DNA of 37,150 bases from Chloroflexota bacterium (GTDB lineage: Bacteria > Chloroflexota > Limnocylindria > Limnocylindrales > CSP1-4): NCBI GenBank assembly GCA_025935925.1, contig JAICUI010000033.1, forward strand, positions 1-37,150. Direction: 5' to 3'. Within the stretch, counting starts at the first letter, position 1, and each line of letters opens with the position of its first letter. The notes under the pieces are model-generated. The model made no database searches, was not told where the DNA came from, and saw only the letters and a program-made list of their open reading frames with translations. A program made the translations under genes and the position numbers. Shown one piece after another: positions 15,620 to 23,852 of the stretch.

Positions 15620-17350
15620 TCAGACGCCGCCCGACGCGTGCCACCTCGCCAGTGCCGCCCGCGCCCGCTCCCGGGTCAGGTTCCACGCGGGCCATCCGCG
15701 CAGCGAGGGCGCTTCCCGGAGCGCGGCGTCCCGCGCCAGCAGCACCGGCGCGAGCGCCGCCCGGTCGGCGACCGGGAGCCGATCCCAGGTATCGACGATG
15801 GGCTCGACGGCCTCGTCGCCCAGCTCGGCGAGATACCGGGCGTCGAGCCCCGTCCGGCCGCCGGGCGGCACGAGGGCCGGGTCGATCGCCCGGTCGAGGT
15901 TCCGCTGCGCGACGAACGCCTGGGGGCCGAAGACGTTGATCGCGGCGACCGCGACGAGCACGGCGATGCCCAGCGCGTGGAGGACCCACCGGGTTCGGTT
16001 GGTCACGAGCAGCACGGCCGCGATCCCGAGTGCGACGCCGAGCCAGGCGATGGCGGTGAGCACGACGAACCGAAGCTCGGTCCAGCCGTAGGCCTCCTGG
16101 TACAGCCGGAGGCGCAGCAGGGCAGACAGCAGGACCACCGCCGTCAGCGCCAGCAGCGCGAGCGACGCACCGACCAGCACCCGTGACCGGCCGTCGGCCG
16201 CGGCGTGGAGCGCCACCACGAGCGTGCCCGCGAGGACCGCGACGATGACGAGCTCGAAGAACCCACGCCGCGCGTACTCGGCGTAGCTGAGACCGGCCAA
16301 CGCCAGCGTGTCCCGGCCGCCGAACAGGTAGGCGAGCTGGAGCGCGACGAAGACGGCGAACAGGAGGTCGACGACGACGAGAATCGTGGCGGCCTCGACC
16401 GACCCGAGGCGGAGCGGCCGCGACGCGGGCCGAGGCACGGCGGCGGTCGACCAGCCGGCAGTGGCGGCGCCCGATGCGGCGGCGGACGCCGCGGGCCACG
16501 GTGCCGGCTGCGGCGGTTCCCCGCCCCGAACCGCCGCGGTCGGCGACGGTGCCCCGCCCGGAACCGCCGCGGTCTGCGACGCCATCGTTCCCGCCGGGAT
16601 CGGACCCCAGCGCCGGCCGTGAACGCCTGGGCTGGGATCCGGCGCCAACGGCTGGACCATCGACGGCAAGTTGCCCGCGGAGAGTCCGAGCAGCCCCGCG
16701 GCGCCCCACGCCACGACGGCAATGACCACCGCGCGCCCGAGCAGCTCCCCGAGGTCGACGTCGGGCTGCCATGCGAGGACGTCGTTCGCAAGCCGTTCGA
16801 AGACGGCGTGGGCCGAGGCGAACAGGACGCCGAAGACGAGGACGATCGGGATCGCGATCACGAGCCCGCGCACCACGGGCGCGGCACCGCGGAGCCGGTC
16901 GAGCCGCGGGTGTCGGCGGTCATCGGACTCCGCAGCGACCGGCCGCGGCCGGACCAGCAGGGCTGCGGTGCCGGCCGCGCCAGCCGCGACCACCCCGACG
17001 GTGAGATCGACGACGCGTGGCACGAGCCCGCGGGTGATCCGACCGCCGGCCAGGCACCCGACGGCACCGGCCGCGAGGGCCGCGCCGAGGAGCACGTCCA
17101 CCGTCACGAGCCAGTCGTCGGCCCGGATCGCGACGAGCGACACGAGGGCGAGCGCCGCCGGCGCGAGCCAGGCGTCGGCGGGGTCCATGCGCGCGACGCC
17201 CTCGCGCCCCGCGACGGCGAACGCGGCGACGAGGAACGCCGCCATGACGATCGGCGCGCCGATTCCGAGCGCGTTGCCGACGATCAGGATGTCGAACAGG
17301 GTCCCGCCCGCGAGGGCGACGAGGGCGATGCGGCGAGTGGCGTGGGCCAT
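15620..17350 (-). CDS. DUF4173-type polytopic membrane protein
   Basis: This 576-residue integral membrane protein has about twelve hydrophobic helices. A long hydrophilic Pro/Ala/Gly-rich cytoplasmic or external loop (about residues 250-330) lies in the middle, and a soluble C-terminal tail of about 90 residues (RNLDRAIDPALVPPGGRTGL onward) ends in a region rich in Arg and Ala. The segment AYLFGGRDTLALAGLSYAEYARRGFFELV is typical of DUF4173 (DUF4153-related) proteins. The ATG at 17350 has GGAGG six bases upstream and is preferred over an in-frame GTG further out. Function is unknown; in other bacteria these proteins lie near envelope and sensor genes. It is transcribed away from the methyltransferase gene. 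Confidence 0.8.
   Translation of the reverse strand: MAHATRRIALVALAGGTLFDILIVGNALGIGAPIVMAAFLVAAFAVAGREGVARMDPADAWLAPAALALVSLVAIRADDWLVTVDVLLGAALAAGAVGCLAGGRITRGLVPRVVDLTVGVVAAGAAGTAALLVRPRPVAAESDDRRHPRLDRLRGAAPVVRGLVIAIPIVLVFGVLFASAHAVFERLANDVLAWQPDVDLGELLGRAVVIAVVAWGAAGLLGLSAGNLPSMVQPLAPDPSPGVHGRRWGPIPAGTMASQTAAVPGGAPSPTAAVRGGEPPQPAPWPAASAAASGAATAGWSTAAVPRPASRPLRLGSVEAATILVVVDLLFAVFVALQLAYLFGGRDTLALAGLSYAEYARRGFFELVIVAVLAGTLVVALHAAADGRSRVLVGASLALLALTAVVLLSALLRLRLYQEAYGWTELRFVVLTAIAWLGVALGIAAVLLVTNRTRWVLHALGIAVLVAVAAINVFGPQAFVAQRNLDRAIDPALVPPGGRTGLDARYLAELGDEAVEPIVDTWDRLPVADRAALAPVLLARDAALREAPSLRGWPAWNLTRERARAALARWHASGGV
16521..16580. repeat. 33-base tandem repeat inside the DUF4173 gene
   Basis: Two near-identical units with a 33-base period begin GAACCGCCGCGGT at 16528 and 16561. 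They encode the repeated TAAV(P/R)GG(A/E)P stretches of the low-complexity loop. Being in frame, they only change loop length. Confidence 0.6.
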
Positions 17351-17470
17351 CGGCGGCCTCCGGTGCGGACCGGGGGGCACGCCGGCCGGGGTCGAGACGG
17401 GCCGGCGACGAAGCGTGTTGCGCTCGTGGATCCGCGCGGCAGGAGGCGGCACGAGGCGGAGGACGCGTGC

Positions 17471-17476
17471 GACGAT
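17471..17476 (+). promoter_or_regulatory. -10-like box GACGAT for the methyltransferase gene
   Basis: GACGAT is followed by seven bases and then the ATG, repeating the leaderless pattern seen elsewhere. It matches TANNNT less well than most and no -35 box is evident. Confidence 0.3.
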
Positions 17477-17483
17477 CGCCGCG

Positions 17484-18317
17484 ATGACCGACCAGGAGGC
17501 CCGCTACGACCGGATCGCCGAGGGCTACGCGGCGTGCTGGTCGCCGATCCACCGCGCCAGGACGCTCGGGCTGCTCGACGTGATTGCGCCGTTCGTCGAG
17601 GACGGCGCCCGGCGGCTCCTCGACGTCGGCTGTGGCACGGGCGCGTTCGCCGCGGCCGTCGTTGCCCGCTGGCCCGACGTTCGCGTCACGGGCGTCGATC
17701 CGTCGTCGGGGATGCTCGACGTCGCCGACCGGGAGCTCGCCGCACTCCCCGAGCACCAGCGGGACCGGATCGAGCTCGTGCAGGCATCGGCGGAACGCCT
17801 GCCGTTCGAGGACGGCTCGTTCGACCTCGTCGCGACCTCGTTCGTGCTTCAGCTCGTCCCGTCGCGGTTCCGTGCCGTCGGCGAGGCGCGCCGCGTGCTG
17901 CGACCCGGCGGGTGGATCGCGACGCTGACGTGGCTCCGGGGCGGCGAGCCGTTCGAGGCGGACGCCGTCTACGACGAGGTGCTCGAGCGTCACGGCTACG
18001 AGCCGCGAGGACACGGAGGCGGGGGCGATGCCGACGACCCCGGATCACCCGAGGCGGCCGCGGCACGGCTCCGCCGGGCGGGATTCGAGGCGGCCAGCGC
18101 GCGCGGCGACTGGCTCGACCACCAGTTCGGCCCCGAGTCGTTCCTCGCGTTCCTCGCCCGGTTCGACGACGAGGACCTGTTCGCGACGATGAGCCGCGAG
18201 ACGCGGGCGACGATCGAGCAGGACCTGCTCGAGACCCTGCGTTTGCTGCCGTCCCGCGGCCTGCGGCTGCGGCTCCCGGTCGCCTACGCGACCGCCCGAC
18301 GATCGGCAAGAGGCTGA
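17484..18317 (+). CDS. Class I SAM-dependent methyltransferase (Methyltransf_11/25)
   Basis: A 277-residue Rossmann-fold methyltransferase. Motif I is LLDVGCGTGAFAAAV at about residues 45-59, motif II contains VTGVDPSSGMLDVA, motif III-like is ERLPFEDGSFDLV, and EARRVLRPGGWIATLTWL marks motif IV/V. This is the UbiE/SmtA-like small-molecule group. The C-terminal third (EPFEADAVYDEVLERHGY onward) is less conserved and should set the substrate, which I cannot predict. The gene is transcribed divergently from the DUF4173 gene and converges on the DUF2199 gene, with no operon partner. Confidence 0.87.
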   Translation: MTDQEARYDRIAEGYAACWSPIHRARTLGLLDVIAPFVEDGARRLLDVGCGTGAFAAAVVARWPDVRVTGVDPSSGMLDVADRELAALPEHQRDRIELVQASAERLPFEDGSFDLVATSFVLQLVPSRFRAVGEARRVLRPGGWIATLTWLRGGEPFEADAVYDEVLERHGYEPRGHGGGGDADDPGSPEAAAARLRRAGFEAASARGDWLDHQFGPESFLAFLARFDDEDLFATMSRETRATIEQDLLETLRLLPSRGLRLRLPVAYATARRSARG

Positions 18318-18373
18318 TCGCCGCCGTCACGGCCACGTCGCCGGCGTCGGTGGATCTCGGGTGAGGTCGTGGC

Positions 18374-18862
18374 TCAGACGATCGACCGGTAGGCGTCGAG
18401 GACCAGGTCGTGCGGCCACTCCGTCGTGAGCACGCCGGCGAGGTCCGCGTGGCCGGTGTCGGTCACGTACGGCCACTGCTCGGGGTCGCGCACCTTCGCC
18501 GTCGCGGGCGCTCCGAGGACGTGGTCGCCCCAGGGCGGGATCCGGTTGGCGAGGAAGCCGTCGAGCACCAACGACGCGTACTCGCTCGTGTCCCAGATCT
18601 CCCAGACCGAACGAAGGATCGCCGGGTTGATCCCGAGCCACGTGCCGACCGTCAGCGTGTAGCCGTCGGTCAGGCGGATCGGCAGCAGGACTCGCACGAA
18701 CGCGCCGACGCCCTGCACCTGGAGCAACGGATCGTGGCCCCACGTCCGCGCGGCTCGCTCGTCGGCCGGAACGTCGAGGACCGGATCCGGCTGCACGAAC
18801 CGCACGTGTCGATTGTGAGCATCGATCGGACGTCCGCAGGTCGGGCAGATCGGGGTGACCAC
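18374..18862 (-). CDS. DUF2199 family protein
   Basis: A 162-residue soluble protein. It has a single CPTC pair at residues 6-9, a hydrophobic core (VRVLLPIRLTDGYTLTVGTW) with the family-like GTWLGINPAILRSVWEIWD, and a late PYVTDTGHADLAGVLTTEWP. I read this as DUF2199, a small family of unknown function often found as an isolated gene. The GTG at 18862 is chosen because TAGACT ends seven bases upstream and the CxxC motif follows at once. A longer reading would add a low-complexity N-terminus. It is monocistronic. Confidence 0.72.
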   Translation of the reverse strand: MVTPICPTCGRPIDAHNRHVRFVQPDPVLDVPADERAARTWGHDPLLQVQGVGAFVRVLLPIRLTDGYTLTVGTWLGINPAILRSVWEIWDTSEYASLVLDGFLANRIPPWGDHVLGAPATAKVRDPEQWPYVTDTGHADLAGVLTTEWPHDLVLDAYRSIV

Positions 18863-18869
18863 GCCGTCA

Positions 18870-18875
18870 AGTCTA
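18870..18875 (-). promoter_or_regulatory. -10 box TAGACT for the DUF2199 gene
   Basis: TAGACT is followed by seven bases (tgacggc) and the GTG start, predicting a leaderless transcript. No clear -35 box is seen, although GTTGGG lies about 15 bases upstream. Confidence 0.5.
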
Positions 18876-18935
18876 GGTGCGCTCCCGCCTCCCAACGACG
18901 CCGCCACATCGTCCGCGGTTGACACTCGGGAGGGT

Positions 18936-18959
18936 GATCCGGGGGCTTCCCACCGGATC
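18936..18959 (-). terminator. Hairpin downstream of the bL25 gene
   Basis: GATCCGG and CCGGATC form a seven-pair stem with three further GGG/CCC pairs inside and a three-base loop. It lies about 90 bases after the bL25 stop and before the DUF2199 promoter, so it could end the bL25 transcript. There is no T-run, so intrinsic termination is unproven. Confidence 0.4.
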
Positions 18960-19048
18960 CTCGTGCGGTGACCGTTATCCACGACCCAAAGCGCCGTGTC
19001 GTCGGCAGCCGCAACGTTGGAAGCCGCGTCGCGCCCCCCGGCGAGGAA

Positions 19049-19723
19049 CTAGGACTCCGTCGAGCCCTCGCCCTCGCCGCCCTCGGCGGCACCGCCCTCG
19101 GCGGCCTCGCCACCCTCGCCCTCGGCCTCGGCCGCGGCCTCCGCGACGGGCTCCTCCTCGAGCTCGACGCGCGGCGCCAGGACCCGGGCGATCACCTCGT
19201 GCTCGTCGGCCTGGACGGTGACGCCGTCCGGCACCTCGAGGTCCGCCACGGTGATGGTCGTGTCGTAGTCGACGAGCGAAGAGAGGTCGTAGTGCAGCGA
19301 GTCCGGCAGCTTGTCGGGGAGCGCGCGCACGCGCACGGACGACGTGGGGTGCACGAGCGTCCCGCCGAGCTCCGTGGCCGGCGCGGCGCCCTGCCCCACG
19401 AGCGGGACCTCGACGGTGAGCTCCTCGGTCATCCGGACCGCGAACAGGTCGATGTGGATCGGCCGCCGCGAGATCGGGTTGACCTGGATCGAGTGGACCA
19501 GCACCGGACGCGACTTCTTGCCGTCGACCGACAGGTCCACGAGCGTCGACGCACCCACCTTGCGGTGGAGGAGCTCGAACTCGTGGGCGTCGACGGACAC
19601 GCTCTCGCTCTCGACGCCGTGCCCGTAGACGACCGCCGGCAGGCGGCCCTCGTGGCGCAGGTGGGCGACCTTCTTGCCGACGACGGTGCGACTCGCGGCC
19701 GCGAGGCGGGGGCGATCGGGCAT
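19049..19723 (-). CDS. rplY: 50S ribosomal protein bL25, Ctc (long) form
   Basis: This 224-residue protein has the 5S-rRNA-binding bL25 domain (residues 1-95: GRLPAVVYGHGVES, VHSIQVNPISRRPIHIDLFAV) and the C-terminal Ctc beta domain (VRVRALPDKLPDSLHYDLSSL, TITVADLEVPDGV). The tail from about residue 185 is an acidic Ala/Gly/Glu stretch ending in STES. The long form is usual in Gram-positives and many other phyla. The ATG is preceded by GAGGA nine bases upstream. Unlike most genes here it has a long, structured leader with a candidate promoter about 110 bases upstream. It is monocistronic and divergent from the response-regulator gene. Confidence 0.95.
   Translation of the reverse strand: MPDRPRLAAASRTVVGKKVAHLRHEGRLPAVVYGHGVESESVSVDAHEFELLHRKVGASTLVDLSVDGKKSRPVLVHSIQVNPISRRPIHIDLFAVRMTEELTVEVPLVGQGAAPATELGGTLVHPTSSVRVRALPDKLPDSLHYDLSSLVDYDTTITVADLEVPDGVTVQADEHEVIARVLAPRVELEEEPVAEAAAEAEGEGGEAAEGGAAEGGEGEGSTES
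19064..19145. repeat. Low-complexity GCCCTCG-rich stretch
   Basis: Imperfect repeats of GCCCTCG/GGC encode the acidic Glu/Gly/Ala tail of bL25 on the opposite strand. The repetition is explained by amino-acid composition and codon bias. Confidence 0.6.
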
Positions 19724-19840
19724 GGGATGGGTTCCTCGCTGTCTTGAGGGCCCGCGCGCCCCTCGTGCCGGGGCGGGGCCAAAGGGGTCGCGGGCGAGTT
19801 CGACCCGCGCGATTTCGCCGATGGACGTCCCGCGAGGCTA
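19724..19840 (-). promoter_or_regulatory. Structured leader and promoter of the bL25 gene
   Basis: An extended -10 box TGG-TAGCCT (-10 proper at 19835-19840) would start RNA near 19828, giving a leader of about 105 bases. The leader can form a strong hairpin at 19749-19780 (CGCCCC/GGGGCG with outer GGCCC/GGGCC). It can also form two mutually exclusive six-pair stems: GGGTCG/CGACCC (19785-19790 with 19801-19806) and CGCGGG/CCCGCG (19789-19794 with 19804-19809). Competing stems would allow regulation, for example autoregulation by bL25, but this is inference. Confidence 0.4.
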
Positions 19841-19895
19841 CCACACGGGCGCGCGCGGGCCGGTGGCCCGTCACCGTCCGATCGGGCGCCCGGTG

Positions 19896-19901
19896 TAGGA
19901 T
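19896..19901 (+). promoter_or_regulatory. -10 box TAGGAT for the RR/HK/HtrA operon
   Basis: TAGGAT ends nine bases before the GTG start of the response-regulator gene, so the mRNA leader would be zero to three bases. No good -35 box is visible. Confidence 0.45.
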
Positions 19902-19910
19902 CGCGGCGCC

Positions 19911-20609
19911 GTGGCCGCCACCATCCTGATCGTCGAGGACGAGTTCGCCGTCGCGCGAGGCATCCAGTACGCGCTCCAGCAGGAGGGCTACGAGGTGACC
20001 GTCGCCCGCTCGGGCGAGGAGGGGCTGGAGTTCGCGTCGACCCAGGCGCCCGACCTCATCGTCCTCGACGTCCGCCTGCCCGGGATCGACGGCTTCGAGG
20101 TCCTCCGCCGCCTGCGCGCGGTCGGGTCGAAGGCGCCCGTCCTGTTTCTGACGGCGCGCGGCGACGAGTTCGACAAGGTCGTCGGCCTCGAGCTCGGCGC
20201 CGACGACTACGTCACGAAGCCGTTCGCGTTGCGCGAGCTGATGAGCCGGATCCGCGCCCTGCTCCGCCGCGCCTACGGCGACCTCGCGAACGCCGCCGGC
20301 GGCCGGGTGATCCGCCACGGCGACCTCGTGATCGACCTCGAGCGGCGGCGGGTCCAGCGCGGCAACCGCCGGATCGGCCTCACGGCCACCGAGTTCGAGA
20401 TCCTGCGCCACCTCGCCAGCCGCCCGGGCCGCGTCTTCACCCGCCGCGAGCTGCTCGAGCTCCTGCGCGACTACGAGGCGCTGGACCAGGACGAGAAGAC
20501 CATCAACGTCCACGTGAGCCACCTGCGGGACAAGATCGAGGACGATCCGTCGCTCCCGCAGTTCGTCCTGACGGTGCGCGGCGCGGGCTACCAGTTCGCC
20601 GAGCGCTGA
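19911..20609 (+). CDS. OmpR/PhoB-type response regulator
   Basis: This 232-residue regulator has a receiver domain (ILIVEDEFAVARG, Asp53 in IVLDVRLPGIDG, Lys in DDYVTKPFALRELMSR) and a winged-helix DNA-binding domain (RRIGLTATEFEILRHLASRP and VFTRRELLELL, then INVHVSHLRDKIE and VRGAGYQFAE). The GTG at 19911 follows the -10 box by nine bases. The kinase gene starts one base after its stop, and a membrane serine protease follows. This is the MprA-MprB-PepD arrangement known from mycobacteria, so a role in envelope stress is likely. Confidence 0.93.
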   Translation: MAATILIVEDEFAVARGIQYALQQEGYEVTVARSGEEGLEFASTQAPDLIVLDVRLPGIDGFEVLRRLRAVGSKAPVLFLTARGDEFDKVVGLELGADDYVTKPFALRELMSRIRALLRRAYGDLANAAGGRVIRHGDLVIDLERRRVQRGNRRIGLTATEFEILRHLASRPGRVFTRRELLELLRDYEALDQDEKTINVHVSHLRDKIEDDPSLPQFVLTVRGAGYQFAER

Positions 20610-20610
20610 C

Positions 20611-22398
20611 GTGGCCGACCCCGGACCGGGCGGCACCGCCGGGCGCGCGGACGAGCGCCGCCGGCCCTCCGTCCCGCAGTCATTCCAGACGCGCCTCACC
20701 TTCGCGTTCACCGCGGTCGTCGCGTTGACGCTGGTCCTCGTCGCGCCGGTCGTCGTGTGGCGGCTCGACGACTTCTTCCGCCAGCAGGAGGAGCAGCGGC
20801 TCGAGACCCGGGCGCAGGCGACGGCGCAGCTCATCGTCCGCTCGATCGCCGACGAGGTCCCCGAAGGGCAGGGCGTGGTGCACGTCGACCCGCGGACGGG
20901 CCAGCAGATGCTCAACCGGACGGTCGGCCGGGTGCTGGGCAGCGCCGGGCTGCTGCAGTTCGCGGCCGGCCAGGTCGCCCAGGCCGACATCGAGGTCGAG
21001 TTCGGGCCGGCGACCCAGGACGCGGACGGCGGCTGGACGGTCGATGCGAACCCGGCGCTCCGGTTCGCGGCGCATCCCGACGTCACGCCCGAAGCCGGCG
21101 AGGCGCCCGACCCCGGCATCAAGCCCGCCGTCGCGTACGCGGGACGAGCGAACGGCCAGGAGGACTGGGGCGTCCAGGTCCGGCTGTCGAACCCGTACAC
21201 GAGCCGCGCGACGACGCTCGTGTCGATCAACGGCCTGCTCCTCGTGATGGCCGCGGCCGCGTTCATCGTTGCGGTGCTGATGGCCGTGTTCCTGGCGAGC
21301 CGGTTCGCGACCCCGATCACGCGGCTCACCGAGGCGTCGCGCCGGCTCGCGGACGGCGACCTGTCGTCGCGGGTGGCCACCGACGACGTCTCGTCGAGCA
21401 CGCTCGAGCTGCGCGCGCTGTCGCGCCAGTTCAACCAGATGGCCGACCGTCTCGAGACGAGCGTGGGGATCATCCGCCGCGATCGCGACCGGAGCCGGGA
21501 CTTCCTCGCGGACGTGAGCCACGAGCTGCTGACGCCGATCGCCGCCATGCGGACGTTCGTCGAGCTGCTCCAGGGCCCGGCGGGCACCGACCCCGCCGCC
21601 CGCGGCGAGTTCCTCGAGTCGTCGGCGGCGCAGCTCGACCGGCTCGACTGGCTGGCCCAGAACCTGCTCGAGCTGTCGAAGCTCGACTCCGGCCTCGTGC
21701 TCCTGGATCTCCGTCCCGACGACGTGCGCGGCACGATCGAGAGCGCCGTGGAGCAGCAGCTCGCGACGGCCGAGCGGAAGGGGATCGGCGTGACCGTGGC
21801 GCTGCCGGATCACCCGCTCCGCATCCGCCACGACGGCCCGCGCGTCGGCCAGGTCGTGTCGAACCTGGTGGGCAACGCGCTCAAGTTCACGGACCCGGGC
21901 GGCGAGGTGCGCGTCGTCGCGCGGGCGGAGGCCGACGGCGGGGTCCGGATCGAGGTGTCGGACACCGGGGTCGGGATCCAGCCGTCGGAGCTGCCGCTGA
22001 TCTTCGACCGCTTCTACCGCGGCTCCGAGATGATCGCGGCGCGCAGCGAGGGCTCCGGGCTCGGGCTCGCGATCGTCAAGTCCATCGTCGACATGCATCA
22101 TGGGACGGTCGCCGTCGAGAGCCGCGTCGGACAGGGCTCGCGATTCGTCGTGACCCTGCCGCGCGATCCGCGGGAGGTGACCGAGGTCGAGGCGCCCGGC
22201 CCGGACTCGTCGTCCGACGCCGGGACCGACGACCCGACGCCCAAGTCGCTCGTCGCCGCACGCCCGCCCAACGTGGACGTTTCTTCACCAACTGCCGACC
22301 CGGCCATGAATCCGGACCCGTCACGCTTGCCACTGGCCTCCGGCCAGGCGGAGCCCCAGACCACCCACCCACCGGAGCGAAGCAGCCCCATCCCATGA
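20611..22398 (+). CDS. Membrane sensor histidine kinase (HAMP-HisKA-HATPase)
   Basis: This 595-residue kinase has TM1 at about residues 29-50, an external sensor region of about 150 residues, TM2 near 206-231 (INGLLLVMAAAAFIVAVLMA), and a HAMP domain beginning ASRFATPITRLTEASRRLAD. HisKA follows with the phospho-acceptor His304 in DVSHELLTP, where most relatives have HELRTP. HATPase_c has N-box NLVGNALKF, G1 VSDTGVGIQ and G2 GSGLGLAIVKSIVDMH. After VTLPRDP a disordered Pro/Ser/Asp-rich tail of about 80 residues is unusual for the family. Its stop overlaps the protease start as ATGA. It should phosphorylate the regulator encoded just upstream. Confidence 0.93.
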   Translation: MADPGPGGTAGRADERRRPSVPQSFQTRLTFAFTAVVALTLVLVAPVVVWRLDDFFRQQEEQRLETRAQATAQLIVRSIADEVPEGQGVVHVDPRTGQQMLNRTVGRVLGSAGLLQFAAGQVAQADIEVEFGPATQDADGGWTVDANPALRFAAHPDVTPEAGEAPDPGIKPAVAYAGRANGQEDWGVQVRLSNPYTSRATTLVSINGLLLVMAAAAFIVAVLMAVFLASRFATPITRLTEASRRLADGDLSSRVATDDVSSSTLELRALSRQFNQMADRLETSVGIIRRDRDRSRDFLADVSHELLTPIAAMRTFVELLQGPAGTDPAARGEFLESSAAQLDRLDWLAQNLLELSKLDSGLVLLDLRPDDVRGTIESAVEQQLATAERKGIGVTVALPDHPLRIRHDGPRVGQVVSNLVGNALKFTDPGGEVRVVARAEADGGVRIEVSDTGVGIQPSELPLIFDRFYRGSEMIAARSEGSGLGLAIVKSIVDMHHGTVAVESRVGQGSRFVVTLPRDPREVTEVEAPGPDSSSDAGTDDPTPKSLVAARPPNVDVSSPTADPAMNPDPSRLPLASGQAEPQTTHPPERSSPIP

Positions 22399-23813
22399 AC
22401 GACGACCCGGCCACCGGCGGGCCCCAGCCCACCGACAGCGACCCGCTCGACGAGACGCAGCGCGTGGACGTCCCGCGCTACGCGCCCACCCCCGATCCCC
22501 GGCCCGACGCCCGCTGGGCATGGGCGTCGCCGTCGAGCCAGCCGGGGTCGGAGCGCTGGTACGAGCCCGCGCCCGGCGAGCCCGCTGCGGGCGCCGCGCC
22601 GGTGTGGGGCCAGCCCGCGTGGGGCACGGCGCCCGCCGGGCATCCCGTCCCGGCGCCGGCCGCGCCCGGGACGACGCGCCGGTCGGGTCCCGGGATCGGG
22701 ACGATCGTGGCGGCGTCGCTCCTGTCCGCCGTCGTCGCATCGACGGGCACCGTCCTCGTGCTCGACCGCGCGGGCGCCTTCGATCATCCCGTCCAGTCGA
22801 CGGACGTCGGCAACGCGACCCCGGCGGGCGGCTCGCAGCCGGTCACCATCAACGAGTCATCGGCGGTCATCGACGTCGCCTCGAAGCTCAGCCCCGCGGT
22901 CGTCAAGATCACGACCGGCACGAGCGCCGATTCGTCCGCCGACCCGTTCGGCGGCATTCCGGCAGAGGGCGTCGGCTCGGGCTTCATCTACGACGCGAAC
23001 GGCTGGATCCTCACCAACCGCCACGTCGTCACGGGCGCCGACAAGCTCACCGTCGAGCTCAAGGACGGCCGCCAGTTCGAGGGCCGCACCTACGGCATCG
23101 ACACCCTCACCGACCTCGCCATCGTGAAGATCGTGGGCACGAACCTGCCCGTCGCGTCGCTCGGCGAGAGCGACGGCTTGAAGATCGGCCAGCTCGTCGT
23201 CGCGATCGGCAGCCCGCTCGGGATGTACTCGTTCAGCGTCACGAGCGGGATCGTGTCGGGCAAGGGCCGCGACATCGAGGTCGACGGCGGAACGCGGATC
23301 AACAACCTGATCCAGACCGACGCCGCGATCAACCCGGGCAACTCGGGCGGGCCGCTCGCCGATGCGGGCGGCAACGTCGTCGGCATCAACACGGCGGTCG
23401 CGACGGATTCGTCCGGCATCGGGTTCGCGATCCCGATCGACATCGCGAAGCCGATCATGGCCCAGGCGGTCGCCGGCAAGTCGCTGACCCGGCCGTGGAT
23501 CGGGATCCGCTTCACCTCGATCGACGAGCAGGTCAAGGAGGCGCAGAACCTGTCCGTCGACAAGGGCGCGCTCGTGACGAACACCGGCGGCACGGGGCCC
23601 GCGGTCCAGCCGGACAGCCCGGCGGCGCAGGCCGGGATCAAGGACGGCGACGTGATCGAGTCGATCAACGGGATCGCGATCGACGCGGAGCATCCGCTCG
23701 ACGCGCTGCTCGTGCAGTTCGCGCCGGGCGACGTGGTGAAGCTCCAGATCCTGCGCGACGGCAAGGTCATCACGATCGACGTGACGCTGGGGACGCGGCC
23801 AGCGAACCTGTAG
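22395..23813 (+). CDS. htrA: HtrA/DegP-like membrane-anchored serine protease with PDZ domain
   Basis: This 472-residue protein has a disordered Pro/Ala-rich cytoplasmic N-terminus of about 95 residues and one transmembrane anchor (IGTIVAASLLSAVVASTGTVLVL). A trypsin-like domain follows with the triad His210 (LTNRHVVTG), Asp240 (DTLTDLAIVK) and Ser317 (NPGNSGGPL). One PDZ domain comes last (GPAVQPDSPAAQAGIKDGDVI, then INGIAIDAEHPLDALL). It resembles mycobacterial PepD/HtrA: the protease acts outside the membrane on misfolded proteins or processes envelope substrates. The ATG start overlaps the kinase stop, so protease and kinase synthesis are coupled. The gene converges on folB. Confidence 0.94.
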   Translation: MNDDPATGGPQPTDSDPLDETQRVDVPRYAPTPDPRPDARWAWASPSSQPGSERWYEPAPGEPAAGAAPVWGQPAWGTAPAGHPVPAPAAPGTTRRSGPGIGTIVAASLLSAVVASTGTVLVLDRAGAFDHPVQSTDVGNATPAGGSQPVTINESSAVIDVASKLSPAVVKITTGTSADSSADPFGGIPAEGVGSGFIYDANGWILTNRHVVTGADKLTVELKDGRQFEGRTYGIDTLTDLAIVKIVGTNLPVASLGESDGLKIGQLVVAIGSPLGMYSFSVTSGIVSGKGRDIEVDGGTRINNLIQTDAAINPGNSGGPLADAGGNVVGINTAVATDSSGIGFAIPIDIAKPIMAQAVAGKSLTRPWIGIRFTSIDEQVKEAQNLSVDKGALVTNTGGTGPAVQPDSPAAQAGIKDGDVIESINGIAIDAEHPLDALLVQFAPGDVVKLQILRDGKVITIDVTLGTRPANL

Positions 23814-23852
23814 CGCCGCGCGGGTCAGCGGGCAGCGGTCGGCCGGTGCGGG

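Noticed and set aside
18917..18925. TTGACA near 18919 as a plus-strand -35 box
   Set aside because: No -10 match lies 15-19 bases downstream on the plus strand and no plus-strand gene follows; the bL25 gene occupies the other strand.
19064..19145. GCCCTCG-rich repeats as a possible mobile or regulatory repeat
   Set aside because: The stretch is fully explained by the acidic Ala/Gly/Glu tail of bL25.
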